Assembly (NCBI GenBank): GCA_947492585.1
Contig: CANLND010000025.1
Coordinates: 1-42,261 of the forward strand
Origin: an uncultured Paracoccaceae bacterium
Lineage (GTDB): Bacteria > Pseudomonadota > Alphaproteobacteria > Rhodobacterales > Rhodobacteraceae
DNA: 42,261 bases
Direction: 5' to 3'
Shown here: positions 25,592 through 33,097 of the stretch, piece after piece
Numbering within the stretch: the first letter of the stretch is position 1
Layout: each line of letters opens with the position of its first letter
Program-made: the position numbers and the translations under genes
The notes under the pieces: generated by a model
Databases searched by the model: none
Seen by the model: the letters and a program-made list of their open reading frames with translations, nothing else
Told to the model about the DNA's origin: nothing

Positions 25592-26164
25592 TTAGGATGG
25601 CGCTGTTTCCTTCATCAATCTGTAAGCTGTTGATCTTGCGATCCCGAGTTGTTTTGCGGCCTGCCCGGCGGTCATTCCGGCCCCAACGAGGTTTTGCAGG
25701 GCCAAGACGGTTTCGGCTTCGAGGGGCGGTCGCCCTGGTTTTCGGCCCTGCGCTCTAGCGGCTTCGATACCGTCTTTTGTTCGCTCTGAGATAAGGCGGC
25801 GTTCAAAATGTGCGATGGCTCCGAAGACGTGAAAGATCAGCTCACCGGCGGCGGATGTCGTGTCGATCCGTTCTTCGAGGCTGATCAGCCCGATATCCTG
25901 TACCTTCAGGTTTTCGACGGTTTCTAGGAGTTCTTTCAGCGAACGCCCGAGGCGATCCAGTCGGGTGATGGCCAGGCTGTCGCCGGGACGGGCGTGGTCA
26001 ATTAGGGCCGATAGTCCTGGACGGTCGAACTGCTTTCCGGACCCAACATCCTCGAATACCCGAATGGCTCCGGCGTCTTTGAGCCGAGTGGCTTGGCCAC
26101 TCAGGTCCTGATCGGCGGTTGAAACTCGCGCGTAGCCGAGGATGTCACCTGTGCGTGGCGTCAT
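25592..26164 (-). CDS. tnpR: Serine resolvase/invertase (TnpR) of the Tn3 element
   Basis: The protein has 190 residues. The catalytic serine lies in GYARVSTADQD (about 10-20), followed by SALIDHARPGDSLAITRLDRLGRS and the E-helix region ERRLISERTKDGIEAARAQGRKPGRPP, with a C-terminal helix-turn-helix (GMTAGQAAKQLGIARSTAYRLMKE). It resolves the cointegrate formed during replicative transposition by recombining at res. Its ATG overlaps the NIPSNAP stop (ATGA). It reads leftward, toward the left inverted repeat. Confidence 0.95.
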   Translation of the reverse strand: MTPRTGDILGYARVSTADQDLSGQATRLKDAGAIRVFEDVGSGKQFDRPGLSALIDHARPGDSLAITRLDRLGRSLKELLETVENLKVQDIGLISLEERIDTTSAAGELIFHVFGAIAHFERRLISERTKDGIEAARAQGRKPGRPPLEAETVLALQNLVGAGMTAGQAAKQLGIARSTAYRLMKETAPS

Positions 26165-26466
26165 GTTTCCAATGGTCTTAAGAACTGCCGGTCATATCGT
26201 CTGATGCAGTTCATCTTTTCTGCAAACTCAAATGCCTTTTGACATTCGGGATCACTTTTGCTGGCGATGCGATATTCTTCATAAGCCGCAAGCGACGGAA
26301 ATGAGAACAGCGTGACGGCTAGGTCGTTGGCGCTTTCGTGGGGCAAATAGTACCCATGATGTTTCCCGCCATGCTTTTCCACGAGAGGGATCCACATTCG
26401 GGCATATTCTTCAAACTCGTCAATTTTGTCCGGGTTCAGTTCGTATCTGACATAACAGGTGATCAT
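26161..26466 (-). CDS. NIPSNAP-family protein, transposon passenger
   Basis: The 101-residue protein has the NIPSNAP-type dimeric alpha/beta-barrel pattern: ITCYVRYELNPDKIDEFEEYARMWIPLVEKHGGKHHGYYLP followed by FSFPSLAAYEEYRIASKSDPECQKAFEFAEK. Proteins of this fold have varied and mostly undefined roles. It is co-transcribed with the resolvase and lies inside the transposon, so it travels with it. It is neither an antibiotic-resistance nor a metal-resistance gene that I can recognise, which makes its benefit unclear. Confidence 0.8.
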   Translation of the reverse strand: MITCYVRYELNPDKIDEFEEYARMWIPLVEKHGGKHHGYYLPHESANDLAVTLFSFPSLAAYEEYRIASKSDPECQKAFEFAEKMNCIRRYDRQFLRPLET

Positions 26467-26610
26467 AGCGTGTCTTTTAACCGTTCGTTTTAGAGGCAGG
26501 ATTTCCGGTAGTCCGGATGACTGGGGTTTTGCCCATCAAACCTGTCTCATTATTCGTCTTAATATTATGGGCTGTCTCAAAATGATCAACACCATTTTGA
26601 GGACACTCCC
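26467..26610. promoter_or_regulatory. Divergent tnpR/tnpA promoter region with probable res site
   Basis: This 144-bp gap between the divergent resolvase-side and transposase genes is where Tn3 elements of this layout keep res. It contains an inverted repeat, CTCAAAATG at 26576-26584 and CATTTTGAG at 26593-26601, just upstream of tnpA, and a smaller TCCGG-TAGT-CCGGA palindrome near 26506-26518. Resolvase binding here would also repress both promoters. Exact subsites cannot be set by eye. Confidence 0.55.
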
Positions 26611-29499
26611 ATGCCAAGACGAGCCATCCTGACCGAGCGCCAGCGTTCAGCACTCTTCGATCTGCCCACCGACGACGCGTCAATGATGCGTCACTACACC
26701 CTCGCCGATGATGACCTTGAGCATATCAACGACCGAAGGCGACCAGAAAACAGGATCGGCTTTGCCTTGCAGCTCTGTGCGTTGCGATATCCTGGACGCA
26801 TTCTGTCGTCTGACGAGGTCATCCCGGAAAAGGTATTACGCTTCATCGCGGCACAGCTTGGCCTGACCGGCGATGATATCTTGCCCTATGCTGCGCGTCG
26901 TCAAACCCGTCAGCAGCACCTGCATGCTCTTCGCCAGATTTACGGCTTCAAGATGTTCTCGGGCCAGGGTGCGCGGTGTCACAAGGCTTGGCTTGCGCAA
27001 GAGGCCGAAACAGCCCGTTCGAACGACGATTTGGCGCGCCGATTTGTCGAAGAGTGTCGCCGAACACTGACGATCCTACCCGGTGTCACAGTGATCGAGC
27101 GTTTGTGTGCCGACGCGCTTGTCGCGGCAGAGCGCAGAATAGAGAGCCGGATTGCTGCCAGGCTGGATGACCAAACGAAGGAACGGCTGGACGCCCTTCC
27201 GACCGAGATTGTTGATGGTAAAGTCAGCCGGTTTGTTTGGCTGCGACAATTTGAGGTGGGAGGGAATTCGGCGGGTGCGGCCCGGCTTTTGGATCGCTTG
27301 GAATTCCTCCAGGCATTGGGGCTATCACCCGATATTCTGGACGGCATTCCGCCCCATCGGGTCACGCGCCTGCGCCGCCAAGGTGAAAGATACTTTGCCG
27401 ATGGCCTACGCGACATCACAAGCGACCGGCGTTTGGCGATCCTCGCGGTATGCGCAATCGAATGGGCTGCTGCTATCGCAGATGCCGTGATCGAGACCCA
27501 TGACCGGATCGTCGGCAAAACCTGGCGGGATGCCAAGAAGCTGTGCGATGCGCGGATCACAGAAGCCAGATCGTCCCTGCAGGTAACGCTGCGGAGTTTC
27601 AAAGACCTTGGTGCGGCGCTGCTGGAGGCCAAAGGAGATGGCGCATCTCTCGATGATGCAACAGAAACTGCCTGCGGTTGGACGCATCTCGAAGGCATGG
27701 TGGCAACCGCTGCTGAGCTGACAGACACGATGGCGGCCGATGCCCTGGCGCATGTCGTGCACGGATATCATCGGTTCCGGCGGTACGCGCCACGCATGCT
27801 GCGCGTGCTCGATATCCGGAACGCCCCCGTGGCCGCGCCGTTGATGAAAGCTGTCAGGATCGTTGCCGAAGATCAGGACGACACGCCCCGCCAAACCGCA
27901 TTCCTGCGCAAGAGCTCAAAATGGCATCGCCACCTCAATACGCAGGAGCCCGGTGACAACCGGATCTGGGAGGTCGCCGTCCTGTTCCAAATCCGCGATG
28001 CGTTCCGGTCAGGTGACATCTGGCTTGCCCATTCCCGGCGTTATGCAGACCTGAAACAGGCCCTCGTGCCGATAGAAGCTGCCCAAACAACACCTCGCCT
28101 GACCATGCCATTCGAGCCGGAGGTCTGGCTAGCCGACCGAAAGGCACGGCTGTACGAAGGGCTTGAGAGGTTGGCTAAAGCCGCGAGAACAGGTGCGATT
28201 CCAGGTGGGGCCATCGAAAATGGCGTGCTCAAAGTGGATCGCCTGACCGGTGCCGTACCTGTTGAGGCTGATGCCATGGTGCTTGATCTCTATAACCGCC
28301 TACCTCCGGTTCGGATCACCGATCTGCTACAGGAAGTGGATGACGATATCGGATTTACCGAAGCCTTCACCCATCTGCGCACAGGCGTTCCCTGCAGGGA
28401 TCGCATTGGGCTGCTCAACGTGCTGTTGGCCGAGGGGCTGAACCTTGGCCTTAGCAAGATGGCCGAGGCGACAAGCTCGCACGACTATTTTCAGCTCTCC
28501 CGCCTGTCGCGGTGGCACATCGAAAGTGACGCCATCAACCGGGCGCTAGCCATGGTGATCGCTGCGCAGTCAAAGTTGTCGATGGCGCGGTACTGGGGCA
28601 GTGGCGTCACCGCATCCAGCGACGGGCAATTTTTTCCGACGACACGCCACGGCGAGGCCATGAACTTGATCAACGCCAAATACGGCTCCGAACCAGGGCT
28701 GAAAGCCTATACCCATGTCTCCGATCAGTTCGGGCCATTCGCGACCCAGAACATCCCGGCCACCGTCAACGAGGCCCCGTACATTCTGGACGGACTGCTG
28801 ATGAACGAGGTCGGACGGAAAATCAAAGAGCAATACGCCGACACGGGCGGCTTCACCGATCACGTCTTCGCCGTCACCGCGCTGCTGTCATACCGGTTCA
28901 TTCCCCGTATCCGCGATCTACCGTCGAAGCGGCTCTACCTCTTCGATCCCACAACTGCACCGAAGGAATTGCGCGGTCTGATCGGCGGTAAGGTCAGGGA
29001 AAACCTGATCGTCGAGAACTGGCCGGACGTCTTCCGCGCTGTCGCCACAATGACGGCAGGCGTCATGCCACCAAGCCAACTCTTGCGAAAGTTTGCGTCA
29101 TATCCGCGTCAGCATGAACTCGCCTTGGCGCTGCGGGAAATCGGCAGGATAGAAAGAACGCTGTTTATCATAGATTGGCTGCTCGATGCTGACATGCAAC
29201 GCCGGGCCAATGTTGGCCTGAACAAAGGCGAAGCCCATCATGCTTTGAAGAATGCTCTGCGGATTGGGCGTCAAGGTGAAATCCGCGACCGCACCGCCGA
29301 GGGGCAACATTACCGAATGGCTGGGCTGAACCTCTTGGCCGCCATCATCATATTTTGGAACACCAAACACCTCGGCCACTCAGTCTCCGCCCGAAAACGT
29401 GCTGGTCTCGATTGCGAGCCGGAACTTCTCTCGCACATCTCACCGCTCGGCTGGGCACATATCCTGCTCACAGGCGAATACAGGTGGAAAAATCGATGA
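26611..29499 (+). CDS. tnpA: Tn3-family DDE transposase (TnpA)
   Basis: The protein has 962 residues, the usual size for Tn3 transposases. The N-terminal part carries the DUF4158-like DNA-binding region (RAILTERQRSALFDLPTD). The catalytic domain has Asp671 in TASSDGQFF, a second candidate Asp in GGFTDHVFAVTALL, and the Glu in NKGEAHHALKNALR. TYTHVSDQFGPF and the C-terminal LLSHISPLGWAHILLTGEYRW are signature segments. The frame is uninterrupted, so the element may be active. It reads toward the right inverted repeat and the T6SS terminator beyond it. Confidence 0.97.
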   Translation: MPRRAILTERQRSALFDLPTDDASMMRHYTLADDDLEHINDRRRPENRIGFALQLCALRYPGRILSSDEVIPEKVLRFIAAQLGLTGDDILPYAARRQTRQQHLHALRQIYGFKMFSGQGARCHKAWLAQEAETARSNDDLARRFVEECRRTLTILPGVTVIERLCADALVAAERRIESRIAARLDDQTKERLDALPTEIVDGKVSRFVWLRQFEVGGNSAGAARLLDRLEFLQALGLSPDILDGIPPHRVTRLRRQGERYFADGLRDITSDRRLAILAVCAIEWAAAIADAVIETHDRIVGKTWRDAKKLCDARITEARSSLQVTLRSFKDLGAALLEAKGDGASLDDATETACGWTHLEGMVATAAELTDTMAADALAHVVHGYHRFRRYAPRMLRVLDIRNAPVAAPLMKAVRIVAEDQDDTPRQTAFLRKSSKWHRHLNTQEPGDNRIWEVAVLFQIRDAFRSGDIWLAHSRRYADLKQALVPIEAAQTTPRLTMPFEPEVWLADRKARLYEGLERLAKAARTGAIPGGAIENGVLKVDRLTGAVPVEADAMVLDLYNRLPPVRITDLLQEVDDDIGFTEAFTHLRTGVPCRDRIGLLNVLLAEGLNLGLSKMAEATSSHDYFQLSRLSRWHIESDAINRALAMVIAAQSKLSMARYWGSGVTASSDGQFFPTTRHGEAMNLINAKYGSEPGLKAYTHVSDQFGPFATQNIPATVNEAPYILDGLLMNEVGRKIKEQYADTGGFTDHVFAVTALLSYRFIPRIRDLPSKRLYLFDPTTAPKELRGLIGGKVRENLIVENWPDVFRAVATMTAGVMPPSQLLRKFASYPRQHELALALREIGRIERTLFIIDWLLDADMQRRANVGLNKGEAHHALKNALRIGRQGEIRDRTAEGQHYRMAGLNLLAAIIIFWNTKHLGHSVSARKRAGLDCEPELLSHISPLGWAHILLTGEYRWKNR

Positions 29500-29507
29500 A
29501 ACCCGGC

Positions 29508-29545
29508 CTTAAGGTGTCATTCTGCCCCCAGCCGGAACAGACCCC
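29508..29545 (-). repeat. Right terminal inverted repeat (38 bp)
   Basis: Read on the minus strand it begins GGGGTCTGTTCCGGC and ends CACCTTAAG, matching the left end with one mismatch. It begins nine bases after the transposase stop. Confidence 0.95.
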
Positions 29546-29551
29546 AGTAAC
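29546..29551. repeat. Right copy of transposon target-site duplication
   Basis: AGTAAC directly follows the right inverted repeat and matches 25540-25545. Joining the flanks across one copy restores a continuous T6SS intergenic region. Confidence 0.85.
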
Positions 29552-29587
29552 GCGCGTATTCACGCAGACGGGTTTACCCGCGCCCAG

Positions 29588-29623
29588 ATCAGCAGTTTTC
29601 CAGCAGGAAAGCTGCTGATTTTT
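29588..29623 (+). terminator. Strong rho-independent terminator for the rightward T6SS operon
   Basis: ATCAGCAGTTTTCC (29588-29601) pairs with GGAAAGCTGCTGAT (29606-29619) through an AGCA loop, giving a 14-pair stem with one G-T wobble, followed by a T-run. It terminates rightward transcription. Before the transposon arrived it lay about 45 bases after the unknown gene that ends at 25544; it is now about 4 kb away. It also separates this operon from the convergent ppkA gene, which ends at 29633. Confidence 0.85.
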
Positions 29624-29632
29624 AGGTGAGCA

Positions 29633-31642
29633 TTACTGCGACACGGTTTTTTTTGGGGTCAGCAATACATAGTCCACAGAGGCCGACACCAAATGGCCAC
29701 CTGATGTTATATCCGCCAACAGTCTTGGAAAAAAGTCGGCGGCCAAAGTTCCATCCCGCACGGTTGCCGCACGCGGCAAAGGTGCATCTGATGCCAACGT
29801 CAGCAACAGTTGCGGCGCAGACACCGCGCCATCGGTCAGGTTCAGACCAATATCCAACACCCGCCCGCCCGCGGGTCCGCGCTCTAACCGGTTGCTAAGA
29901 TTGTACAGCGCGCCAGTCGGGGTGATCAGGGCAGTCCAGATTTGCTGCCCCTGCGGCGCGGAGATTTCGGCGCGCAAGCTGCCTCCGCTGACCATGGTAT
30001 CCTCCGATATGTCCATGGCCACGGTGTCGGCCAATCGGCCCTGTAGCGCGTGGGTGAAATCCACAACCGCACATTGCGGATCTTGGATTACGCGCGATTT
30101 CAGCGCAGGGCTGGTCCCAAATCGCTCTGCATAAGTCGCCGACAGGGTGGCGAATTTATCGGGCGTGGTCCCGTAGGTTTCGAGCATGCCCGAATTTTCA
30201 CCTTCTGTTATGCGCGTTGCATAGGCACATGGGCCAGACGTCACGCTTGCCAAAAAACCTTCGCGTGTGGTGGCCTGCACCGGTGGCAAACCGCCTGACG
30301 TACGGGTTTCAGCCACTGTTGCCGCACTGTTGTCGGTGTTGAGCACAGAAGAAAGCCCCCCGGTTTGCCAGATCACCCCGCCAATCCCTGCCACAACAGA
30401 CAAAACCACAAAGGCGACCACTGCCCCCCGGATTTGAGTCTTTGGCTCTGGATGTGGAGTTGGTGGAACAGCCCCTCCCAACACCGTGGGACGATGTGCG
30501 ACCGGCGTGGCCCCCAACGTTGGGGTTTGCAGGCCAGATGTGGTCCCTGTACCCGCAAATGTTTGCCCGACGCCGGGGCCAGCCGTCATTGCGCCTGTGG
30601 TGGGTGGCATTGGCCCCTGATCGCGGTACTTTTGTGGCAGGAGGTCCGGCTGATCAAGCATCTGCAACAGGTGGTGCAATGTTGCGGGACGGTCCGCCGG
30701 ATCAGGCTCTAACATGTGGGCCAACAAGGCGCGCAGATCCGCGGGTACGCTAGACAGATCGGGAATGCTGCGCCGGGCTTCAACCGCCTGCACAATCGAA
30801 GATCCCATATCAAGAGGCGCACCTGCGACTGCGGCTGCAATCAACAAGGCCAGCCCATAGACATCCGTTGCTGCAGTGATCGTTCCACCAAAATGACCCA
30901 GCTGCTCAGGCGCAACAAATTTGAATTTACCGGCAAATTGTCCGGCAACCGTGCCTTCGGCCAGTGCATTTGATTTGGCGATGCCAAAATCAATCAACCG
31001 CGCTTCGCTGATGATACCGTTGGGCAGCATTACATTGTCCGGCGACAAATCGCGGTGAATTACGTCTTGCCCGTGCGCCTTGGACAGGCCTTTGGCCAAC
31101 CGTTTTAACAAGGTCACAGCCGCAACAGAAGAAATGGCCCCGTTCTGTTTGATGTGATCCGACAAAGGTGTGCCGACGATAAACTCCATCACCAGAAAGT
31201 AGCGGTCCAGATCCCGGTCGTGCACGTAGTTGTAATACCGCACAATCGCATCATCCGACAGCTGACGCAGGGTCCGGGCCTCGCGTTTAAACAGCTGACC
31301 CGCCTTTTCGTCGGCAGCCAGTTCTGGCAGGATTGCCTTGATTGCCACCGGATCGCCGGTGCCGATTTCCACCCCACGGTACACTTCACCCATACCGCCG
31401 GCCTTGAGAATTTCAAGGACCTGGTAGTTGTTGTTGATGGTGGTCCCGACGTCGACTTTGATCGGCGTCGACGTGGCGGCCGAGACCGGCTGCGGTAGCG
31501 GCGCAATGTCCGCCACAGGCGGGGCGGAGGGCGTTACAAAAACGGTGGCGTCGGTGTCCGCAACACTTTCAGCCAATACGGTACGATCCGCGAGATCCGC
31601 CGCGTTTGGGTCTGGTTTGGGGGCGTTGGTCGTATCAGTCAT
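29633..31642 (-). CDS. ppkA: T6SS serine/threonine protein kinase PpkA
   Basis: The 669-residue protein has a cytoplasmic kinase domain (about 74-335) with the glycine loop AGGMGEV (81-87), Lys102, HRDLSPDN (catalytic Asp198) and DFG (218-220), so it should be active. A Pro/Thr-rich linker, one membrane helix (about 410-430: VVAFVVLSVVAGIGGVIW) and a roughly 230-residue outer domain of unknown fold follow. PpkA phosphorylates threonines on T6SS parts to switch on assembly. Its own N-terminus holds RTVLAES (Thr21) and ATVFVTP (Thr33), possible autophosphorylation sites. The ATG overlaps the pppA stop (ATGA). Confidence 0.93.
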   Translation of the reverse strand: MTDTTNAPKPDPNAADLADRTVLAESVADTDATVFVTPSAPPVADIAPLPQPVSAATSTPIKVDVGTTINNNYQVLEILKAGGMGEVYRGVEIGTGDPVAIKAILPELAADEKAGQLFKREARTLRQLSDDAIVRYYNYVHDRDLDRYFLVMEFIVGTPLSDHIKQNGAISSVAAVTLLKRLAKGLSKAHGQDVIHRDLSPDNVMLPNGIISEARLIDFGIAKSNALAEGTVAGQFAGKFKFVAPEQLGHFGGTITAATDVYGLALLIAAAVAGAPLDMGSSIVQAVEARRSIPDLSSVPADLRALLAHMLEPDPADRPATLHHLLQMLDQPDLLPQKYRDQGPMPPTTGAMTAGPGVGQTFAGTGTTSGLQTPTLGATPVAHRPTVLGGAVPPTPHPEPKTQIRGAVVAFVVLSVVAGIGGVIWQTGGLSSVLNTDNSAATVAETRTSGGLPPVQATTREGFLASVTSGPCAYATRITEGENSGMLETYGTTPDKFATLSATYAERFGTSPALKSRVIQDPQCAVVDFTHALQGRLADTVAMDISEDTMVSGGSLRAEISAPQGQQIWTALITPTGALYNLSNRLERGPAGGRVLDIGLNLTDGAVSAPQLLLTLASDAPLPRAATVRDGTLAADFFPRLLADITSGGHLVSASVDYVLLTPKKTVSQ

Positions 31643-32421
31643 GCCAGATCATCCAAAGTGTCGGCATCCAACCAACCCTCCGCCGGATCTGCGGCCTGAC
31701 ACGAAATCGCGATGACCGTGACGTTGTCCTTGGCCCCGCGCTGTAGCGTGGTGTCAATCAGGTCAGCGCAGACCTGCGTCATGGTCCCCCGCCCCATGCT
31801 CTGGGAAATTTCAGGGTCGCTGACGTGTTCGGTCAATCCGTCCGAGCACAGCAAAAATACATCTCCGGGCTCCAATCGACCGGTGACCATATCGCAGTTC
31901 AGCTCGGCGCTCACGCCAACGGCCCGGGTGATGACGTTTTTACGGGGCCAGGATGCCGCCTCGTCCTGCGATATACTGCCGGCATCAATCAGCGCCTGAA
32001 CCTCGGTGTGATCACGGCTTTGCTGGACCAGTTGATCGCCGCGCAACAGGTAACACCGGCTGTCACCTGCCCAGATACATATATAGCGCGGCCCACTGAC
32101 CAAAAGGGCAACAACAGTGGCCCCAATGCTGCCGCGCTCAATCTGCGCAGCGCGGGATTGTATCCGATCGTTGGCCCGCGACAATCGGGCCATGACACGG
32201 GCGATCAGGTCGTCTTCGCTCACGGCGTGGCCAACAGAGTTCAGCTCTTCGACGATAGCCTGACTGGCGAAATCTCCGGCCGCATGGCCGCCCATTCCAT
32301 CGGCGACCACCCACAGGCCGAATTCAGCCCGCGTGAGATAGGCGTCTTCGTTGACCTCACGTTTGCACCCAACATCGGTCGCTGCACCCGTTTCAAATTT
32401 GAAAAACAACTCGTTCATCAT
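31639..32421 (-). CDS. pppA: T6SS PP2C-type protein phosphatase PppA
   Basis: The protein has 260 residues from the first ATG of ATGATGAAC at 32421, which overlaps the tagF stop; the in-frame extension upstream is a shadow of tagF. PP2C metal-binding motifs are present: REVNEDAYL (21-29), VVADGMGGHAAG (38-49), IWAGDSRCYLLR, and LLCSDGLTEHV with GAKDNVTVIAI at the end. It removes the phosphates added by PpkA and so turns the T6SS off. It has no membrane segment. Confidence 0.94.
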   Translation of the reverse strand: MMNELFFKFETGAATDVGCKREVNEDAYLTRAEFGLWVVADGMGGHAAGDFASQAIVEELNSVGHAVSEDDLIARVMARLSRANDRIQSRAAQIERGSIGATVVALLVSGPRYICIWAGDSRCYLLRGDQLVQQSRDHTEVQALIDAGSISQDEAASWPRKNVITRAVGVSAELNCDMVTGRLEPGDVFLLCSDGLTEHVSDPEISQSMGRGTMTQVCADLIDTTLQRGAKDNVTVIAISCQAADPAEGWLDADTLDDLA

Positions 32422-33092
32422 GATGCGGGCTCGGTCACTTGTTTCGCGGCGCCGGCCAAAAGCCAATGCAAGGCCTGTGTGCTGGGAAGGCCAGCGCACC
32501 CCAACCAAGCCGCCGCGTGCGTGTCGCTGCCGACGGACCACCAATAGCTGCGTGTCAGTTGTGCCCGCGCGCCATCAGGTTCACCCGCCGCCGCAAGCAA
32601 GGCCGCCAGATCACCATTGGGTTGATGCGCCCACAGGGTGTCCCCGATTTGCGCCAGTGCCGGATCTTCGGCCGGCAGGGGCAAAGTCAATCCATCCAGC
32701 AGTGCCGCACCGCCCTGCCCCGGCTGCATCACTGAAAAATGAGTTGTCAGCACCTCGTAGGGAGATTGATCGGGATCCACAGTCGGCGCCGCAACATCAG
32801 CGCCCTGCGCGATCAGGAGAAGTGGATAGCGCCGCCCGGCTCGATCCCGTGACGTGCGTAGTACCCCCATTACGCTTTGGCCCAGCACCGCGCGCCCAAT
32901 CCAAAACCTAAGATCCTGCGCGCCGTCCCAAAATCCAGCCCAGCCTTGCCCCATCTGATCCCGTATCGGCGGCAAAACCTGTGCTAGCCACCCTTCAAGC
33001 TGATCGTTTAGATCCGGAGCGATCCCCGCGCGCAGGAAATCGCCATAACCCGGATGTTTGCCCATCAGCCCCAGTTTTGCGGTGTCAGCCAT
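32418..33092 (-). CDS. tagF: T6SS post-translational regulator TagF (ImpM)
   Basis: The protein has 224 residues from the ATG at 33092, chosen because GGAG lies eight bases upstream; a GTG at 33101 would overlap the tssM stop. The TagF/ImpM pattern is clear: LGLMGKHPGYGDFLRAG at the N-terminus, WAGFWDGAQDLRFWIG, and RDRAGRRYPLLLI. TagF proteins repress T6SS activity post-translationally, in some species by binding the FHA protein. Here it is a separate protein next to PppA; in Agrobacterium the two domains are fused. Confidence 0.92.
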   Translation of the reverse strand: MADTAKLGLMGKHPGYGDFLRAGIAPDLNDQLEGWLAQVLPPIRDQMGQGWAGFWDGAQDLRFWIGRAVLGQSVMGVLRTSRDRAGRRYPLLLIAQGADVAAPTVDPDQSPYEVLTTHFSVMQPGQGGAALLDGLTLPLPAEDPALAQIGDTLWAHQPNGDLAALLAAAGEPDGARAQLTRSYWWSVGSDTHAAAWLGCAGLPSTQALHWLLAGAAKQVTEPAS

Positions 33093-33097
33093 TGGTC

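Larger units (their letters stand above)
25546..29545. mobile_element. Tn3-family transposon, intact, 4,000 bp, with NIPSNAP passenger
   Basis: The element is bounded by 38-bp inverted repeats that begin GGGGTC, typical of Tn3 family ends, and by the direct repeat AGTAAC. It carries a leftward serine resolvase and NIPSNAP gene and a rightward transposase, with a probable res site in the divergent gap. All genes appear intact. The near-identical ends and matching target duplication point to a recent insertion. It sits at the point where the two T6SS gene sets converge, in an intergenic gap, so no T6SS gene is interrupted. Confidence 0.95.
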
